Shown: positions 53,733 to 62,825, counted from the stretch's first letter. The stretch: 64,000 bases of DNA from Pseudomonas yamanorum (GCF_900105735.1 NZ_LT629793.1:6200001-6264000); one strand, 5' to 3'. Notes: generated by a model not told the origin, from the sequence alone. Program-made: numbers and translations.

Positions 53733-54562
53733 CATATCCGTTTCTTCGGTAACGGCCGCTTATGGTTCCGCTCTTACAGCGGGTCACTTTTGGCAAACGC
53801 CCCAAAAGTAACCAAAAGGTCTTTGCCCCACCACTCGGTGCCTCGCCCAGGCTCGGCATGCCCGCACTCCGGCCCGGCTCCGCGGGTCGCCGCGATGGGC
53901 CATCCCTGGCCCAGCGCGGCTAAACCGGCGTCCTGCCGGTTTACCCGCTCCACCGTGCCTACTTGCGGCCATCGTGGTTAACGGGGCCCGCAGATCAAAA
54001 TCAAAAGCCAGATCAAAAGCAAGGGCACAGCGGCCTACCGGCCGGCTTGAGTGTTAAAAGCAGAGGCAAGATCCAGAGCGAAAGCCAAATCTGAAGCTGA
54101 TGCAGCTCTGCTTTTCTGTGGGAGCTGGCTTGCCTGCGATGCAGGCAACTCGGTACATCAGATACACCGAGGTGATGCCATCGCAGGCAAGCCAGCTCCC
54201 ACATTTGACCGTGCCCGCTTTTGATTTGGCTTTTGCTTTTGCTCTTCAACACTCAAGCCGGCCGGTAGGCCGCTGTGCCCTTGATCTGCTTTTGATCTTG
54301 ATCTTAGGCGCCCCGTTAAACCACGCTGGCCGAACGCAGGCTTTGGAGCGTGGGTAACCCGGCAGGACGCCGGGTTAGCCGCGCTGGGCCAAGGATGGCC
54401 CATCGCGGCGGCCCACGGTCCAAAGCCGGAGTGAGGGCACACCGAGCCTAGGCGAGGTGCCGAGTGGTGGGGCAAGAGCGTTTTGCTTACTTTTGCGCTG
54501 TTCAAAAGTGAGCCGCTGTAAGAGCGGAACCCATATCAGCCGTTACCTAAATAATGGATATA
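53733..54562. repeat. Long palindromic repeat, copy C (about 830 bp)
   Basis: Same structure as copies A and B: ends CATATCCGTT and AATGGATAT, inverted arms with TTCCGCTCTTACAGCGG and GCCCCACCACTCGGTGCC, and a central REP doublet. It lies between the Lrp gene and phdA and forms the right edge of the tyrosinase segment. No gene is called inside. The 144 bp after it (54563-54706) is a C-rich leader of phdA. Confidence 0.9.
54118..54202. repeat. REP doublet at the centre of palindromic copy C
   Basis: GTGGGAGCTGGCTTGCCTGC paired with its reverse complement. It is centrally placed within copy C, as in copies A and B. Confidence 0.9.
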
Positions 54563-54595
54563 CACACCCCACCCCCGCCAAAAAAAGAAGCTTTT

Positions 54596-54611
54596 ATGAC
54601 AAAAGTTCGGT
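54596..54611 (+). promoter_or_regulatory. 16-base motif upstream of phdA shared with pdtA
   Basis: ATGACAAAAGTTCGGT matches the pdtA upstream motif in 14 of 16 positions. Read on the minus strand it includes TTGTCATAAAA, close to the first 11 bases of the PhoB consensus. It is 95 bp from the phdA ATG. Confidence 0.45.
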
Positions 54612-54706
54612 AGCCCCCGGTGCCCCCAGTCTTGGCTATGTAACGCGCTCGACACCGCCAAACAGGCGATGCCAGAAGCGCAAGCAGGATGCCAGGAGTG
54701 GGGCGA

Positions 54707-55309
54707 ATGGGAACTATGGAACGTTACTCGAAAGTCGGCATGCAGGAGCTCGACCAGCGCCTGTCAAAGATCGTCGAAGCCGCGCGCAAAAAACCGGTCT
54801 CGGTCTACCGCTATGGCGCACCGTGGGTATGGATCGTCTCCCAGGACGACTGGCAAGGCGCCCTCAAGGAAGTCTCCAGCTACATCCCCGCAGGCCATTC
54901 ACTGGTCCTGCTACGCCCGCAGATCGACGAAATCCTCGACCACCACCGCGACCTGCTCCAGCCCGAACCCGGCACCCAGATCGCCCCGCAAACCATCTTG
55001 CAGATCCTGCTGCTGCAACTCCTGTACGCGGTCCCCAACGAACAGCAACTGCATGAACAACTCAACTACAACCTGCTGTTCCGCTGGTTCGTCGGCCTCG
55101 ACCTCAATCAGAAAGTCTGGAGCATCAACCTCCTGCAACGCGACATCGCCACGTTCCTGAATAACCCGCAGGCGGTGCAGTTGATCCAGAAAATCATCGG
55201 TGAAGTGTTCTGTGGCGCCTTGCTGCACATGCCGGAGTTCTCCCTGAACTTCGCCCTGCTGCACACCTGGCTCGCCCGGCACGGCAACACCTCGATATCC
55301 AGCAATTGA
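54707..55309 (+). CDS. phdA: PhdA-like protein: Phd antitoxin-like N-domain with transposase-like segment
   Basis: This is 200 residues from ATG 54707, with AGGAG 8 bases upstream. Residues 1-55 (YSKVGMQELDQRLSKIVEAA, then YRYGAPWVWIVSQDDW) resemble the Phd/YefM DNA-binding fold. Residues about 95-140 (LQILLLQLLYAVPNEQQLHE, LNYNLLFRWFVGLDLNQKVW) resemble the N-terminal domain of IS5/IS1182-type transposases. The equivalent gene lies between pdtA and pdtB in P. aeruginosa, where PhdA is reported to affect lysis and DNA release in biofilms. It has no toxin partner beside it and is co-transcribed with pdtB. Confidence 0.72.
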   Translation: MGTMERYSKVGMQELDQRLSKIVEAARKKPVSVYRYGAPWVWIVSQDDWQGALKEVSSYIPAGHSLVLLRPQIDEILDHHRDLLQPEPGTQIAPQTILQILLLQLLYAVPNEQQLHEQLNYNLLFRWFVGLDLNQKVWSINLLQRDIATFLNNPQAVQLIQKIIGEVFCGALLHMPEFSLNFALLHTWLARHGNTSISSN

Positions 55310-55368
55310 ACAGGCCAAACGCCGGGCAAACGGCGACGGCAATCATTCTTAGTAGACCAGGGGGCGGT

Positions 55369-56952
55369 GTGGAGCATCTGTTCAAATCAACGCTGGCGCT
55401 GTGCTGGCTGACGCTGGGTGCACTGGCGCAACCGGCGCAGGCCGAAGGCGAGCCTCCGGCACGGCTGGTGGACGTCAACGAGTACTTCGTGCGCGGCAAC
55501 ACCGTGCTCGATGCCCGCGCCATCGAAGAGGCGGTGTACCCGTTCCTCGGCCCGCAAAAAACCCTCGCCGACATCGAAGGCGCCCGGGACGCCTTGCAGA
55601 AGATCTATCAGGAACGCGGCTACCAGTCGGTGTTCGTCGAACTGCCGGAGCAGAAGGTCGATGACGGTATCGTCTACCTGCAAGTCAGCGAAACCAAGGT
55701 CGGCCGCGTCCGCGTGGTCGGCGCCAAGCACTATTCGCCGGTAGAAATCCGCGACGAAGTGCCGGGCCTGAAGGAGGGCGCCGTCCCGGATTTCACCCGC
55801 GTGCAAACCCAACTGGCCGGCCTCAATCGCAGCGCCGGGCGCCAGGTCACGCCGCTGGTCCGCGAAGGCCAGCGCCCCGGCACCATGGACGTCGACCTGC
55901 AGGTGGAAGACCAGAACCCCTGGCACGCCAGCCTCGGTCTGAACAACGACTACAGCGCCGACACCAAGGAACTGCGCAGCGTTGCCACCCTGGGTTACGA
56001 CAACCTCTGGCAACTGGGCCACAGCATTTCCCTGACTTACTTCACCGCGCCCCAGGACAGCGACAACGCCAAGGTCTGGTCGGGCGCCTACACCGCGCCG
56101 CTGACTGATCGCTGGAGCCTGCAGTTCTCCGGTTATCAGTCCGACAGCAACATCGCCACCATCGGCGGCAGCAACGTGTTGGGCAAGGGCCATTCCTACG
56201 GCGTGTCGGCGATCTACAGCCTGCCGGCCAGTGGCAATTGGGCCAATTCGTTCTCCGTCGGGGTCGACTTCAAGGACTTCAAGGAGCAGATGAAGTTTGG
56301 CGGCAGCACGGACGATATCCCGCTGAAGTACGCACCGCTGACCTTCGGCTACAACGGCTACCGCTACACCGAGCAGTCGCAATTGGGGCTGGGCTTGAGC
56401 CTGGTGGTGGGTACACGCGCGTTCTTCGGCTACGGCAGCGACGCCGAGGAGTTCCAGTACAAGCGCGACAAGGCCAGCCCGAGTTTTGCGGTGCTCAAGG
56501 GCGACCTGAATTACACCTACACCTTCGGCAACGACTGGCAATCGGCGTCCAAGGCCGGCTTCCAGCTGGCCTCGGGGCCGCTGGTGTCCAACGAGCAATA
56601 TTCCGCCGGTGGCGCCACGTCGGTACGCGGTTATCTCGCCGCCGAGCGCACCGGCGATGAAGGCTACCTGCTCTCCCAGGAGCTGCGTACGCCTTCGCTG
56701 GCCAAGTTCCTCGGCAGTTACGTGCAGGAGTGGCGCTTCTACGCGTTTGCCGAAGGCGCGCGCCTGCGCCTGCATGACCCGCTGCCCGAGCAGGAAGACG
56801 AATACAGCCTGGCCAGTGTCGGCCTCGGCACCCGCGCCAGTTTGAGCAAGTGGTTGTCCGGCAGCCTGGATTGGGGCTACCCGCTGCTCGACGGCCCAAA
56901 CACCCAGAAACAGGACTCGCGACTGCACTTCAGTGTGCAGGCGACTTTCTGA
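55369..56952 (+). CDS. pdtB: Two-partner-secretion transporter PdtB (TpsB/FhaC family)
   Basis: This is about 527 residues from GTG 55369, giving a clean signal peptide (FKSTLALCWLTLGALAQPAQ). A TTG at 55306 overlapping the phdA stop is an alternative. POTRA domains follow (VNEYFVRGNTVLDARAIEEA; VGRVRVVGAKHYSPVEIRDE), then a 16-strand beta-barrel ending with aromatic Phe. The Omp85 family loop motif is SVRGYLAAERTGDEG. It exports PdtA across the outer membrane; separation from pdtA by the tyrosinase segment and copy C is unusual for a TPS pair. Confidence 0.9.
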   Translation: MEHLFKSTLALCWLTLGALAQPAQAEGEPPARLVDVNEYFVRGNTVLDARAIEEAVYPFLGPQKTLADIEGARDALQKIYQERGYQSVFVELPEQKVDDGIVYLQVSETKVGRVRVVGAKHYSPVEIRDEVPGLKEGAVPDFTRVQTQLAGLNRSAGRQVTPLVREGQRPGTMDVDLQVEDQNPWHASLGLNNDYSADTKELRSVATLGYDNLWQLGHSISLTYFTAPQDSDNAKVWSGAYTAPLTDRWSLQFSGYQSDSNIATIGGSNVLGKGHSYGVSAIYSLPASGNWANSFSVGVDFKDFKEQMKFGGSTDDIPLKYAPLTFGYNGYRYTEQSQLGLGLSLVVGTRAFFGYGSDAEEFQYKRDKASPSFAVLKGDLNYTYTFGNDWQSASKAGFQLASGPLVSNEQYSAGGATSVRGYLAAERTGDEGYLLSQELRTPSLAKFLGSYVQEWRFYAFAEGARLRLHDPLPEQEDEYSLASVGLGTRASLSKWLSGSLDWGYPLLDGPNTQKQDSRLHFSVQATF

Positions 56953-56976
56953 CCCCTTTTTTCGGAGACTCCTGAC

Positions 56977-58776
56977 ATGCAACGCCTATTTCTGAGCCTG
57001 TTGATCTGCCTGGGCTTCGCGCTCCCGGCCACCGCCCACGCCTGGTGGCAGGACGATTGGCACTACCGTAAACAGATCACAGTGGACACCACCTCCCAGG
57101 GCGCAGCCATCAGCCAGGCCCTGGGCCGTACCGCGTTGCTGGTGCGCCTGCACACCGGCAACTTCACCTTTGACGGGGTCAAGGACGACGGCGCCGACCT
57201 GCGCTTTGTCAGCGCCGATGACAAGACCGTGTTCAACCACCAGATCGAAAGTTTCGACCCGCTGATGGGCATGGCGCTGATCTGGGTCGATGTGCCCAAG
57301 GTCGAAGGCGGCCAGCGCCAGGACCTGTGGATGTACTACGGCAACCAGAAGGCTTCGGCCACTGCCAACGGCCAACTGACTTTCGACCCGAATTACACCG
57401 CGCTCTATCACTTCGACGGCGCCAACGGCACGCCGCCCCGGGACACCACGGCCTATGGCAACACCGCCGTGAACGCCACCGGTGCGAGCATCGACGGGGT
57501 GATCGGTCGTGCGTTGCAGTTCAGTGGCCAGCCGTTGCTGTTGCCGGCCAGCCCGTCGCTGCAACACGTCGCGGGCGGTGCGTTTACCTTCAGTGCCTGG
57601 CTGCGCCTGGACCAGGCCGGCGGCGAGCAACTGATCATGGCCCGTCGCGAGGGCGCTCACAGCCTGTTGCTGGGCTTGAACCAGGGCATGCCGTTTATTG
57701 AAATCGACGGCCAGCGCGCCGTCTCGACCCAGCCGCTGAACCCGGGCCAATGGCAGCACCTGGCGTTCACCGCCGAGGGCGACAAGGTCTCGCTGTACGT
57801 CAACGGCCGTGAGACGGCGACCCTCGCAGTGGCGATGCCGGCGTTCAATTCGCAACTGGTGATCGGTGCCGATTTGCCGGAAGCCACCGGCGGTCACCTG
57901 CCGTTTACCGGAGCCATGGACGAGCTGCGCCTGTCCAAGGTCGCGCGCCCGGCAGCGCTGTTGCTGGCCGATGCCACCGCCCAGGGCGCCGAGTCGAAAC
58001 TGGTGACTTATGGCGTGGATGAAGAACAGTCGGGCTTCGGTTTCGGCAGCCTGGGTTTCCTGCTCAAGGCGGTGCCGGTGGACGCCTGGGTGATCATCCT
58101 GGTGCTGGTGGGGATGATGTTCCAGTCGTGGTTCATCATGATTCGCAAGAACCGCCAGGTCAGCCGCGTGAGTGCCGCCAACGATCTCTTCCGCGAGGAG
58201 TTCGCGCAGATCGGTACGCGCCTGGAGATGTACTACGACGACGCGTTGCTGGCTGAGCGCCTGACCCATTCCTCGCTGTGGCGCCTGTACCGGGTCGCGG
58301 TCAAGGAAATTCGCACCCGCCGGGCCCAGGGCGCCGACACCTCGTCGGTCTCGGCAGCCACCATCGAAGCCATCCGCTGCTCCATGGACGGCGTGCGCAC
58401 CCGGGAAAACCAGCAACTCGGCGCCAAGTTGTCGACCCTGTCCAACGCCATCGCCGGTGGCCCGTATATCGGCCTGCTCGGCACCGTGCTGGGGATCATG
58501 GTGGTGTTCCTCGGCACGGCGATGGCCGGTGACGTGAACATTAACGCCATCGCTCCGGGCATGGCGGCGGCCCTGCTGGCCACGGCCATGGGCCTGTTTG
58601 TCGCGATCCCGGCGCTGTTTGGCTACAACCGCCTGATTACCCGCAACAAGGAAGTCAGCGCCGACATGCGTGTGTTCGTCGACGAGTTCATCACCCGCCT
58701 GGCGGAGATGCACGGCGAGAGCCAGCACAGTGAAGCGGCGCACCGTCGCGACCACCACGCCCACGTCCCGGCCTGA
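56977..58776 (+). CDS. exbB: ExbB-type proton channel fused to DUF2341 and LamG-like sensor domains
   Basis: This is 599 residues with a signal peptide (LLICLGFALPATAHA). Residues about 23-140 resemble DUF2341 (WWQDDWHYRKQITVDTTSQG). Residues about 150-330 form a LamG/concanavalin-like fold (AFTFSAWLRLDQAGGEQLIM; FTGAMDELRLSKVARPA). A membrane helix near 369-390 leads into a complete MotA/TolQ/ExbB module (GGPYIGLLGTVLGIMVVFLG near 494; AAALLATAMGLFVAIPALFG near 529). The periplasmic part is unusual for ExbB, which is normally about 240 residues. It precedes exbD and tonB, so it should energise TonB. Confidence 0.88.
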   Translation: MQRLFLSLLICLGFALPATAHAWWQDDWHYRKQITVDTTSQGAAISQALGRTALLVRLHTGNFTFDGVKDDGADLRFVSADDKTVFNHQIESFDPLMGMALIWVDVPKVEGGQRQDLWMYYGNQKASATANGQLTFDPNYTALYHFDGANGTPPRDTTAYGNTAVNATGASIDGVIGRALQFSGQPLLLPASPSLQHVAGGAFTFSAWLRLDQAGGEQLIMARREGAHSLLLGLNQGMPFIEIDGQRAVSTQPLNPGQWQHLAFTAEGDKVSLYVNGRETATLAVAMPAFNSQLVIGADLPEATGGHLPFTGAMDELRLSKVARPAALLLADATAQGAESKLVTYGVDEEQSGFGFGSLGFLLKAVPVDAWVIILVLVGMMFQSWFIMIRKNRQVSRVSAANDLFREEFAQIGTRLEMYYDDALLAERLTHSSLWRLYRVAVKEIRTRRAQGADTSSVSAATIEAIRCSMDGVRTRENQQLGAKLSTLSNAIAGGPYIGLLGTVLGIMVVFLGTAMAGDVNINAIAPGMAAALLATAMGLFVAIPALFGYNRLITRNKEVSADMRVFVDEFITRLAEMHGESQHSEAAHRRDHHAHVPA

Positions 58777-58787
58777 GGAGAATCAGC

Positions 58788-59213
58788 ATGGCTTCCGTGA
58801 ATGCCTCCCACGACGATGACGATGACGCACCCGTCGACAGCATCAACATCACGCCCCTGGTGGACGTGCTGATGGTGGTGTTGGTGATGTTTATCCTCAC
58901 TGCCACCGCCCAGGTCTCGGGGATCCAGATCCACCTGCCCAAGGCCAGTGCTTCGGTGTCGCTGTCCGAGGCCAAGACCAAGGCGATCTCGGTGAACGAT
59001 GGCGGCCAGGTGTTTCTCGACGCTTACCCGGTGACCTTGCCGGAGCTGGAGGAACGCCTGCGCATCGAGAAAGCGCTGAACCCGGACTTCCCGGTAATCG
59101 TGCGCGGCGACGCCATGGTGCAGTACCAGAAGGTCATCGAAGTGCTCGACTTGCTGCGTCGCCTGGAGCTGTCCCAGGTCGGGCTGGTCACCGGCAAACC
59201 GAGCCAGGGCTGA
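58788..59213 (+). CDS. exbD: ExbD biopolymer transport protein
   Basis: This is 141 residues: a short N-terminus, then INITPLVDVLMVVLVMFILT with the membrane Asp required for proton passage. A periplasmic domain follows (VNDGGQVFLDAYPVTLPELE, VIVRGDAMVQYQKVIEVLDL). It pairs with the ExbB fusion to convert proton-motive force into TonB movement. It starts 11 bp after exbB, and GAGGAG precedes the ATG. Confidence 0.93.
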   Translation: MASVNASHDDDDDAPVDSINITPLVDVLMVVLVMFILTATAQVSGIQIHLPKASASVSLSEAKTKAISVNDGGQVFLDAYPVTLPELEERLRIEKALNPDFPVIVRGDAMVQYQKVIEVLDLLRRLELSQVGLVTGKPSQG

Positions 59214-59216
59214 GCC

Positions 59217-59924
59217 ATGACCGCACAGATGCCGATCACGCCGACGCCGCTGAAGAACAAGCCGCCGTTACGCCCGCTGAAGTGGGGCATTGGCCTGCTG
59301 CTGGGGGCCGTGGCTGCCTGGTTTCTCTGGCAATGGGCCAATGACATGAGTGGCGTGCGCCGTGAAGCGCCCAAGGTGCCGACGATTATTCCGCTGCCGC
59401 CACCGCCACCACCGCCGCCGGAAAAACCCAAGGAACCGGAGCCCGAGGTGCAGGAGAAAGTCCCCGAGCCGGAGCCCACGCCAACCCCGGATGAGGTCAA
59501 GCCCGAGGAAGAAGCACCGCCTTCACCGGCGGACGACCTGGCCAACCCGATGCAGATCGACGGCGACGCGCAGTCCGGCAATGACGGTTTCAACATCGGT
59601 GCCGGCAAGGGCGGCGGCATGGCCGGTTCTGGCGGTGGCGGCCTGGGGACCGGGACGTTCAAGCAGTACCTGGCTGGGGTGTTCCAGCGCCTGCTGCGGG
59701 AAGACCCGGAGTTGCGCAAGAAGGCCTACACGGTGCAGGCCGACCTGTGGCTGAGCGCAGACGGCGAGGTGACCCGCGTGGAGCTGGCCAAGTCCAGCGG
59801 CGACACCGAGACCGACGCTCAGGTGTTGGCCGCATTGCGCGCCACACCGCGCCTGAAGGAACGCGCACCCGCGTCATTGACCCTGCCGGTACGCCTGTCC
59901 CTCAAGGGCCGGCGCCCGGATTGA
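59217..59924 (+). CDS. tonB: TonB energy transducer
   Basis: This is 235 residues: an N-terminal membrane anchor (WGIGLLLGAVAAWFLWQW), a Pro/Glu/Lys-rich periplasmic linker (PPPPPPPPEKPKEPEPE), a Gly-rich stretch, and a C-terminal TonB domain (YTVQADLWLSADGEVTRVEL, LTLPVRLSLKGRRPD). This domain resembles the C-terminal domain of VreA in the same locus. It lies 3 bp after exbD. It probably transmits energy to an outer-membrane component or to the VreA signalling step; no TonB-dependent receptor gene is present in the window. Confidence 0.92.
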   Translation: MTAQMPITPTPLKNKPPLRPLKWGIGLLLGAVAAWFLWQWANDMSGVRREAPKVPTIIPLPPPPPPPPEKPKEPEPEVQEKVPEPEPTPTPDEVKPEEEAPPSPADDLANPMQIDGDAQSGNDGFNIGAGKGGGMAGSGGGGLGTGTFKQYLAGVFQRLLREDPELRKKAYTVQADLWLSADGEVTRVELAKSSGDTETDAQVLAALRATPRLKERAPASLTLPVRLSLKGRRPD

Positions 59925-59965
59925 TCGAACCCTTTTTTGCAGTTTTCTACAGGAGTTGTGTGCAG

Positions 59966-61666
59966 ATGATTTCCCACGTGAATCGATTGACCCTGGCGGT
60001 CGGCATGGTCATCGCGACCCTGGTCGGCCAGGCGACGGCAGCCACGGCCGCGCCTTCGGAAAACGCCACGATCAACCTGATCCGCCTGCTGGTGCAGCAA
60101 GGTGTGCTCAAGCAGGAACAGGCCGACGGGCTGATCGCCCAGGCTGAAAAAGAAGCCCAGCAGGCACGCCAGGCCAGCACCTCCACAGCAGTAGCGGCAG
60201 GTCCAACTGCGGCCCCCGGCGATGTGCGGGTGCAGTACGTGCCGGCAGCGGTGCGCGACCAGATTCGCGACCAGGTCAAGGCCGAGGTCATGGCCACCGC
60301 CAAGCAGGAAAACTGGGCCCAGCCCAACACCTTTCCGGACTGGGTCTCGCGCATCAGCTTCGACGGCGACATTCGCCTGCGGGATGAGTCGCGCTATTTC
60401 TCGGGCAACAACAGCAACGAAATCGTCGATTACGCCAAGCTCAATCAAAACGGGCCCTACGACGTCAACAAGAACACCAACACCCAACTGCCGCCGTTGC
60501 TCAACACCCGCGAAGACCGCGAAAACCTGTTCCGCCTGCGCGCCCGCCTGGGCATGAAGGCCGTGATCTCGCCCGAATGGACCGCCGGGATTCGCCTTGG
60601 CACCGGCAACGACAACAACCCGGTGTCCACCACCCAAACGTTGGGCGGCGGCTTTGGCAAGAAAGACATCTGGCTCGACCAGGGTTACCTCACCTGGAAA
60701 ACCACCGACTACATGACCCTGACCGCCGGGCGCTTCGCCAACCCGTTTTATTCCACCGACATGATGTATTCCGGCGACCTCAACTTCGACGGTGTGGCGG
60801 CGATCTTCAACCACAAGCTCAACAGCGACTGGGGCCTGTTCGGCACCCTCGGCGCATTCCCGGTGGAGTACAGCCCCGACACGGCCACCACCAACGGTTT
60901 CGACAAGGACGAGAGTGAAAACAAATGGATGTTCGGCGGGCAGATCGGCGCCGACTGGAAGATCAACCGCAGCAACAGCCTGAAAGGCTCGATGGCCTAC
61001 TACCACTTCGGTGACATCCAGGGCGAACGCTCCAGCCCTTGCTCGCCGTGGGCCGGCCAGCCGGCGTGCGACACCGACGGCACGCGCCTGGCTTTCATGC
61101 AGAAGGGCAACAGCGTATTCCTGCTGCGGGACATCGCCCCCAACCCGGCGACACCGGGCCTGACCCCGCAACCGCAATTCGTCGGCCTGGCGTCCAAGTT
61201 CAATGTGCTGGACCTGAACCTGGCGTGGGACAGCGAGCTGCCGGAAGACCTCAAGCTGCGCAGCCAGACCAACTTCATTCACAACCTGGCCTACGACAAG
61301 GGCGAGATGCTCAAGCGCAGCGAAGGCCAGATCGTCAACAACCTCAACAGCGACGGCCAGTTTGAAAGCGGCGGCAACGCATTGCTGGTGCAGTTCACCC
61401 TCGGCAGTGCGCTGGAGATGCGCAGGAAGGGCGACTGGAACGTGCTGGCCGGCTACAAATACATCCAGCCGGATGCCTTGCCGGACGGCTTCAACGACTC
61501 CTCCTTCCACCTCGGCGGCACCAACGCCAAGGGCTATTTCATCGGTGCCAACTACGGCCTCGACAAGAACATCTACGCCAGCGCCCGTTGGCTCAGCGCC
61601 TCCGAAGTCTATGGCGCGCCGTTTGAAGTGGATGTCATGCAACTGGAACTCAACACGCGCTTCTGA
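59966..61666 (+). CDS. Putative outer-membrane porin
   Basis: This is 566 residues from ATG 59966 (AGGAG 10 bases upstream); a longer frame overlaps tonB and was rejected. The signal peptide is TLAVGMVIATLVGQATA. An N-terminal helical segment (LLVQQGVLKQEQADGLIAQA) is followed by a beta-barrel of alternating strands (ISFDGDIRLRDESRYFSG; RLRARLGMKAVISPEWTAGI), ending in Phe (LELNTRF), typical of outer-membrane proteins. It belongs to the putative-porin family common in pseudomonads. Substrate unknown; a low-phosphate role is suggested by context only. Confidence 0.82.
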   Translation: MISHVNRLTLAVGMVIATLVGQATAATAAPSENATINLIRLLVQQGVLKQEQADGLIAQAEKEAQQARQASTSTAVAAGPTAAPGDVRVQYVPAAVRDQIRDQVKAEVMATAKQENWAQPNTFPDWVSRISFDGDIRLRDESRYFSGNNSNEIVDYAKLNQNGPYDVNKNTNTQLPPLLNTREDRENLFRLRARLGMKAVISPEWTAGIRLGTGNDNNPVSTTQTLGGGFGKKDIWLDQGYLTWKTTDYMTLTAGRFANPFYSTDMMYSGDLNFDGVAAIFNHKLNSDWGLFGTLGAFPVEYSPDTATTNGFDKDESENKWMFGGQIGADWKINRSNSLKGSMAYYHFGDIQGERSSPCSPWAGQPACDTDGTRLAFMQKGNSVFLLRDIAPNPATPGLTPQPQFVGLASKFNVLDLNLAWDSELPEDLKLRSQTNFIHNLAYDKGEMLKRSEGQIVNNLNSDGQFESGGNALLVQFTLGSALEMRRKGDWNVLAGYKYIQPDALPDGFNDSSFHLGGTNAKGYFIGANYGLDKNIYASARWLSASEVYGAPFEVDVMQLELNTRF

Positions 61667-61683
61667 TGCGCCGGAGAAAGCTC

Positions 61684-62310
61684 ATGAACACGCGAATTTG
61701 CGGCCTGCTTTTGCTGCTCGTCACCACCGGCGCTTCGGCTGAAGGCATGGAGGAGCGCCTGCGCACCCAACTGCGCAGCACCACCCAGCAGTTGCAGGCG
61801 CTGCAAAGCGAGCAGGCCCAGGCCAGTGCCGCGCGTATCGCCGCCGAAACCCAGGCCAAGCAGGCTCAGGCGCAGATCAAGCAACTGACCGCCGAGCTGG
61901 AAAAGTCCCGGGGCGTGGCTGAGCAACTGGTCGGCCAGCAACAGAACCTGCACAGCCAGGCCCAGGCTCAGGTGGCCGCCAGCAATGAACAGGTGGGCAA
62001 GTTCAAGAAAGCCTATGAAGATTTGCTGGTGATCGCCCGGGGCAAAGAAACCGAGCGGGCGCGCTTGCAGGCGCAACTTACGGAACGTGACACACAAGTG
62101 CAGCAATGTTCAGCCAAGAATCAACAGATGTACGGCGTGGCCCAGCAATTGCTGAGCGCCTACGAAAAAATCGACGTGGCCGACGTGATGAGCATCCGCC
62201 AACCGTTCGCCAGCAGCACCCGGGTCAAGTTCGAGGAACTCGCCCAGGGTTTTGGTGATGGTCTATACCTTAATCGGTTCGATGCTCCACAGACCGTCAC
62301 TAATCATTGA
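61684..62310 (+). CDS. Periplasmic coiled-coil protein of unknown function
   Basis: This is 208 residues from ATG 61684, with GGAGA upstream; an ATG at 61666 overlapping the porin stop is possible. The signal peptide is CGLLLLLVTTGASA. Residues about 25-160 are Gln/Ala/Glu-rich heptads (LQALQSEQAQASAARIAAET) predicting a long coiled coil with one Cys (VQQCSAKNQQ). A short globular tail follows. It might brace the porin or the TonB complex, but nothing in the sequence proves it. Confidence 0.72.
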   Translation: MNTRICGLLLLLVTTGASAEGMEERLRTQLRSTTQQLQALQSEQAQASAARIAAETQAKQAQAQIKQLTAELEKSRGVAEQLVGQQQNLHSQAQAQVAASNEQVGKFKKAYEDLLVIARGKETERARLQAQLTERDTQVQQCSAKNQQMYGVAQQLLSAYEKIDVADVMSIRQPFASSTRVKFEELAQGFGDGLYLNRFDAPQTVTNH

Positions 62311-62330
62311 TCAACAAGGAAGAGACCACT

Positions 62331-62825
62331 ATGAGCGACGTACAACTGATCACCAGCGTGACCCCGCATGCCTTGACCGAGCTGCTGCAGGAGGCCGGCT
62401 ACCGGGTCAACCACACCGAGCAGAACGGTATCGTGCAATTGCTCAGCGCCAGCCAGGGCATTGGCTTTGCCGTGCGTTTCGGCAACCCGGCGGTAGAGCA
62501 GGGCAGCTACGTGGACTTCACCTACAGCTGCGCGCTGCGGGTGCAGGGCGAGTTGCCCGAGGGTTTGGCCCAGGTCTGGAACGCTTCCCGGCGTTTTGCC
62601 CGCTTGTCGTTGCAGGGTGAGTTCCTGCTGATGGAGATGGACGTGGTGGCCGCCGGCGTGGGCGCCCCGTACCTGCGCAACCAGCTGGAACTGTGGGACC
62701 GGCTGCTGCAGGAATTCATCGTCTACCTGCGTGAATACAGCCAGCAAGCCGCACAGCTTCAGGCCCAGGCCCAGGCCGCCCCCACGCCTGCCGTCGATGC
62801 CCGTGAAGAGGCGCCTGCCCTGTGA
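62331..62825 (+). CDS. YbjN-like domain protein
   Basis: This is 164 residues from ATG 62331, with AAGGAAGAG upstream. The fold pattern (LTELLQEAGYRVNHTEQNG, IGFAVRFGN, VDFTYSCALRV, VWNASRRFARLSLQGEFLLM) matches the YbjN/secretion-chaperone-like superfamily. No signal peptide is visible, so it is cytoplasmic. The Ala/Gln-rich tail is probably disordered. It overlaps the parvulin gene by 4 bp (GTGA). Confidence 0.68.
   Translation: MSDVQLITSVTPHALTELLQEAGYRVNHTEQNGIVQLLSASQGIGFAVRFGNPAVEQGSYVDFTYSCALRVQGELPEGLAQVWNASRRFARLSLQGEFLLMEMDVVAAGVGAPYLRNQLELWDRLLQEFIVYLREYSQQAAQLQAQAQAAPTPAVDAREEAPAL

Noticed and set aside
54707..55309. phdA as the antitoxin of a toxin-antitoxin pair
   Set aside because: The adjacent downstream gene is a TpsB transporter and no small toxin-like gene is nearby.
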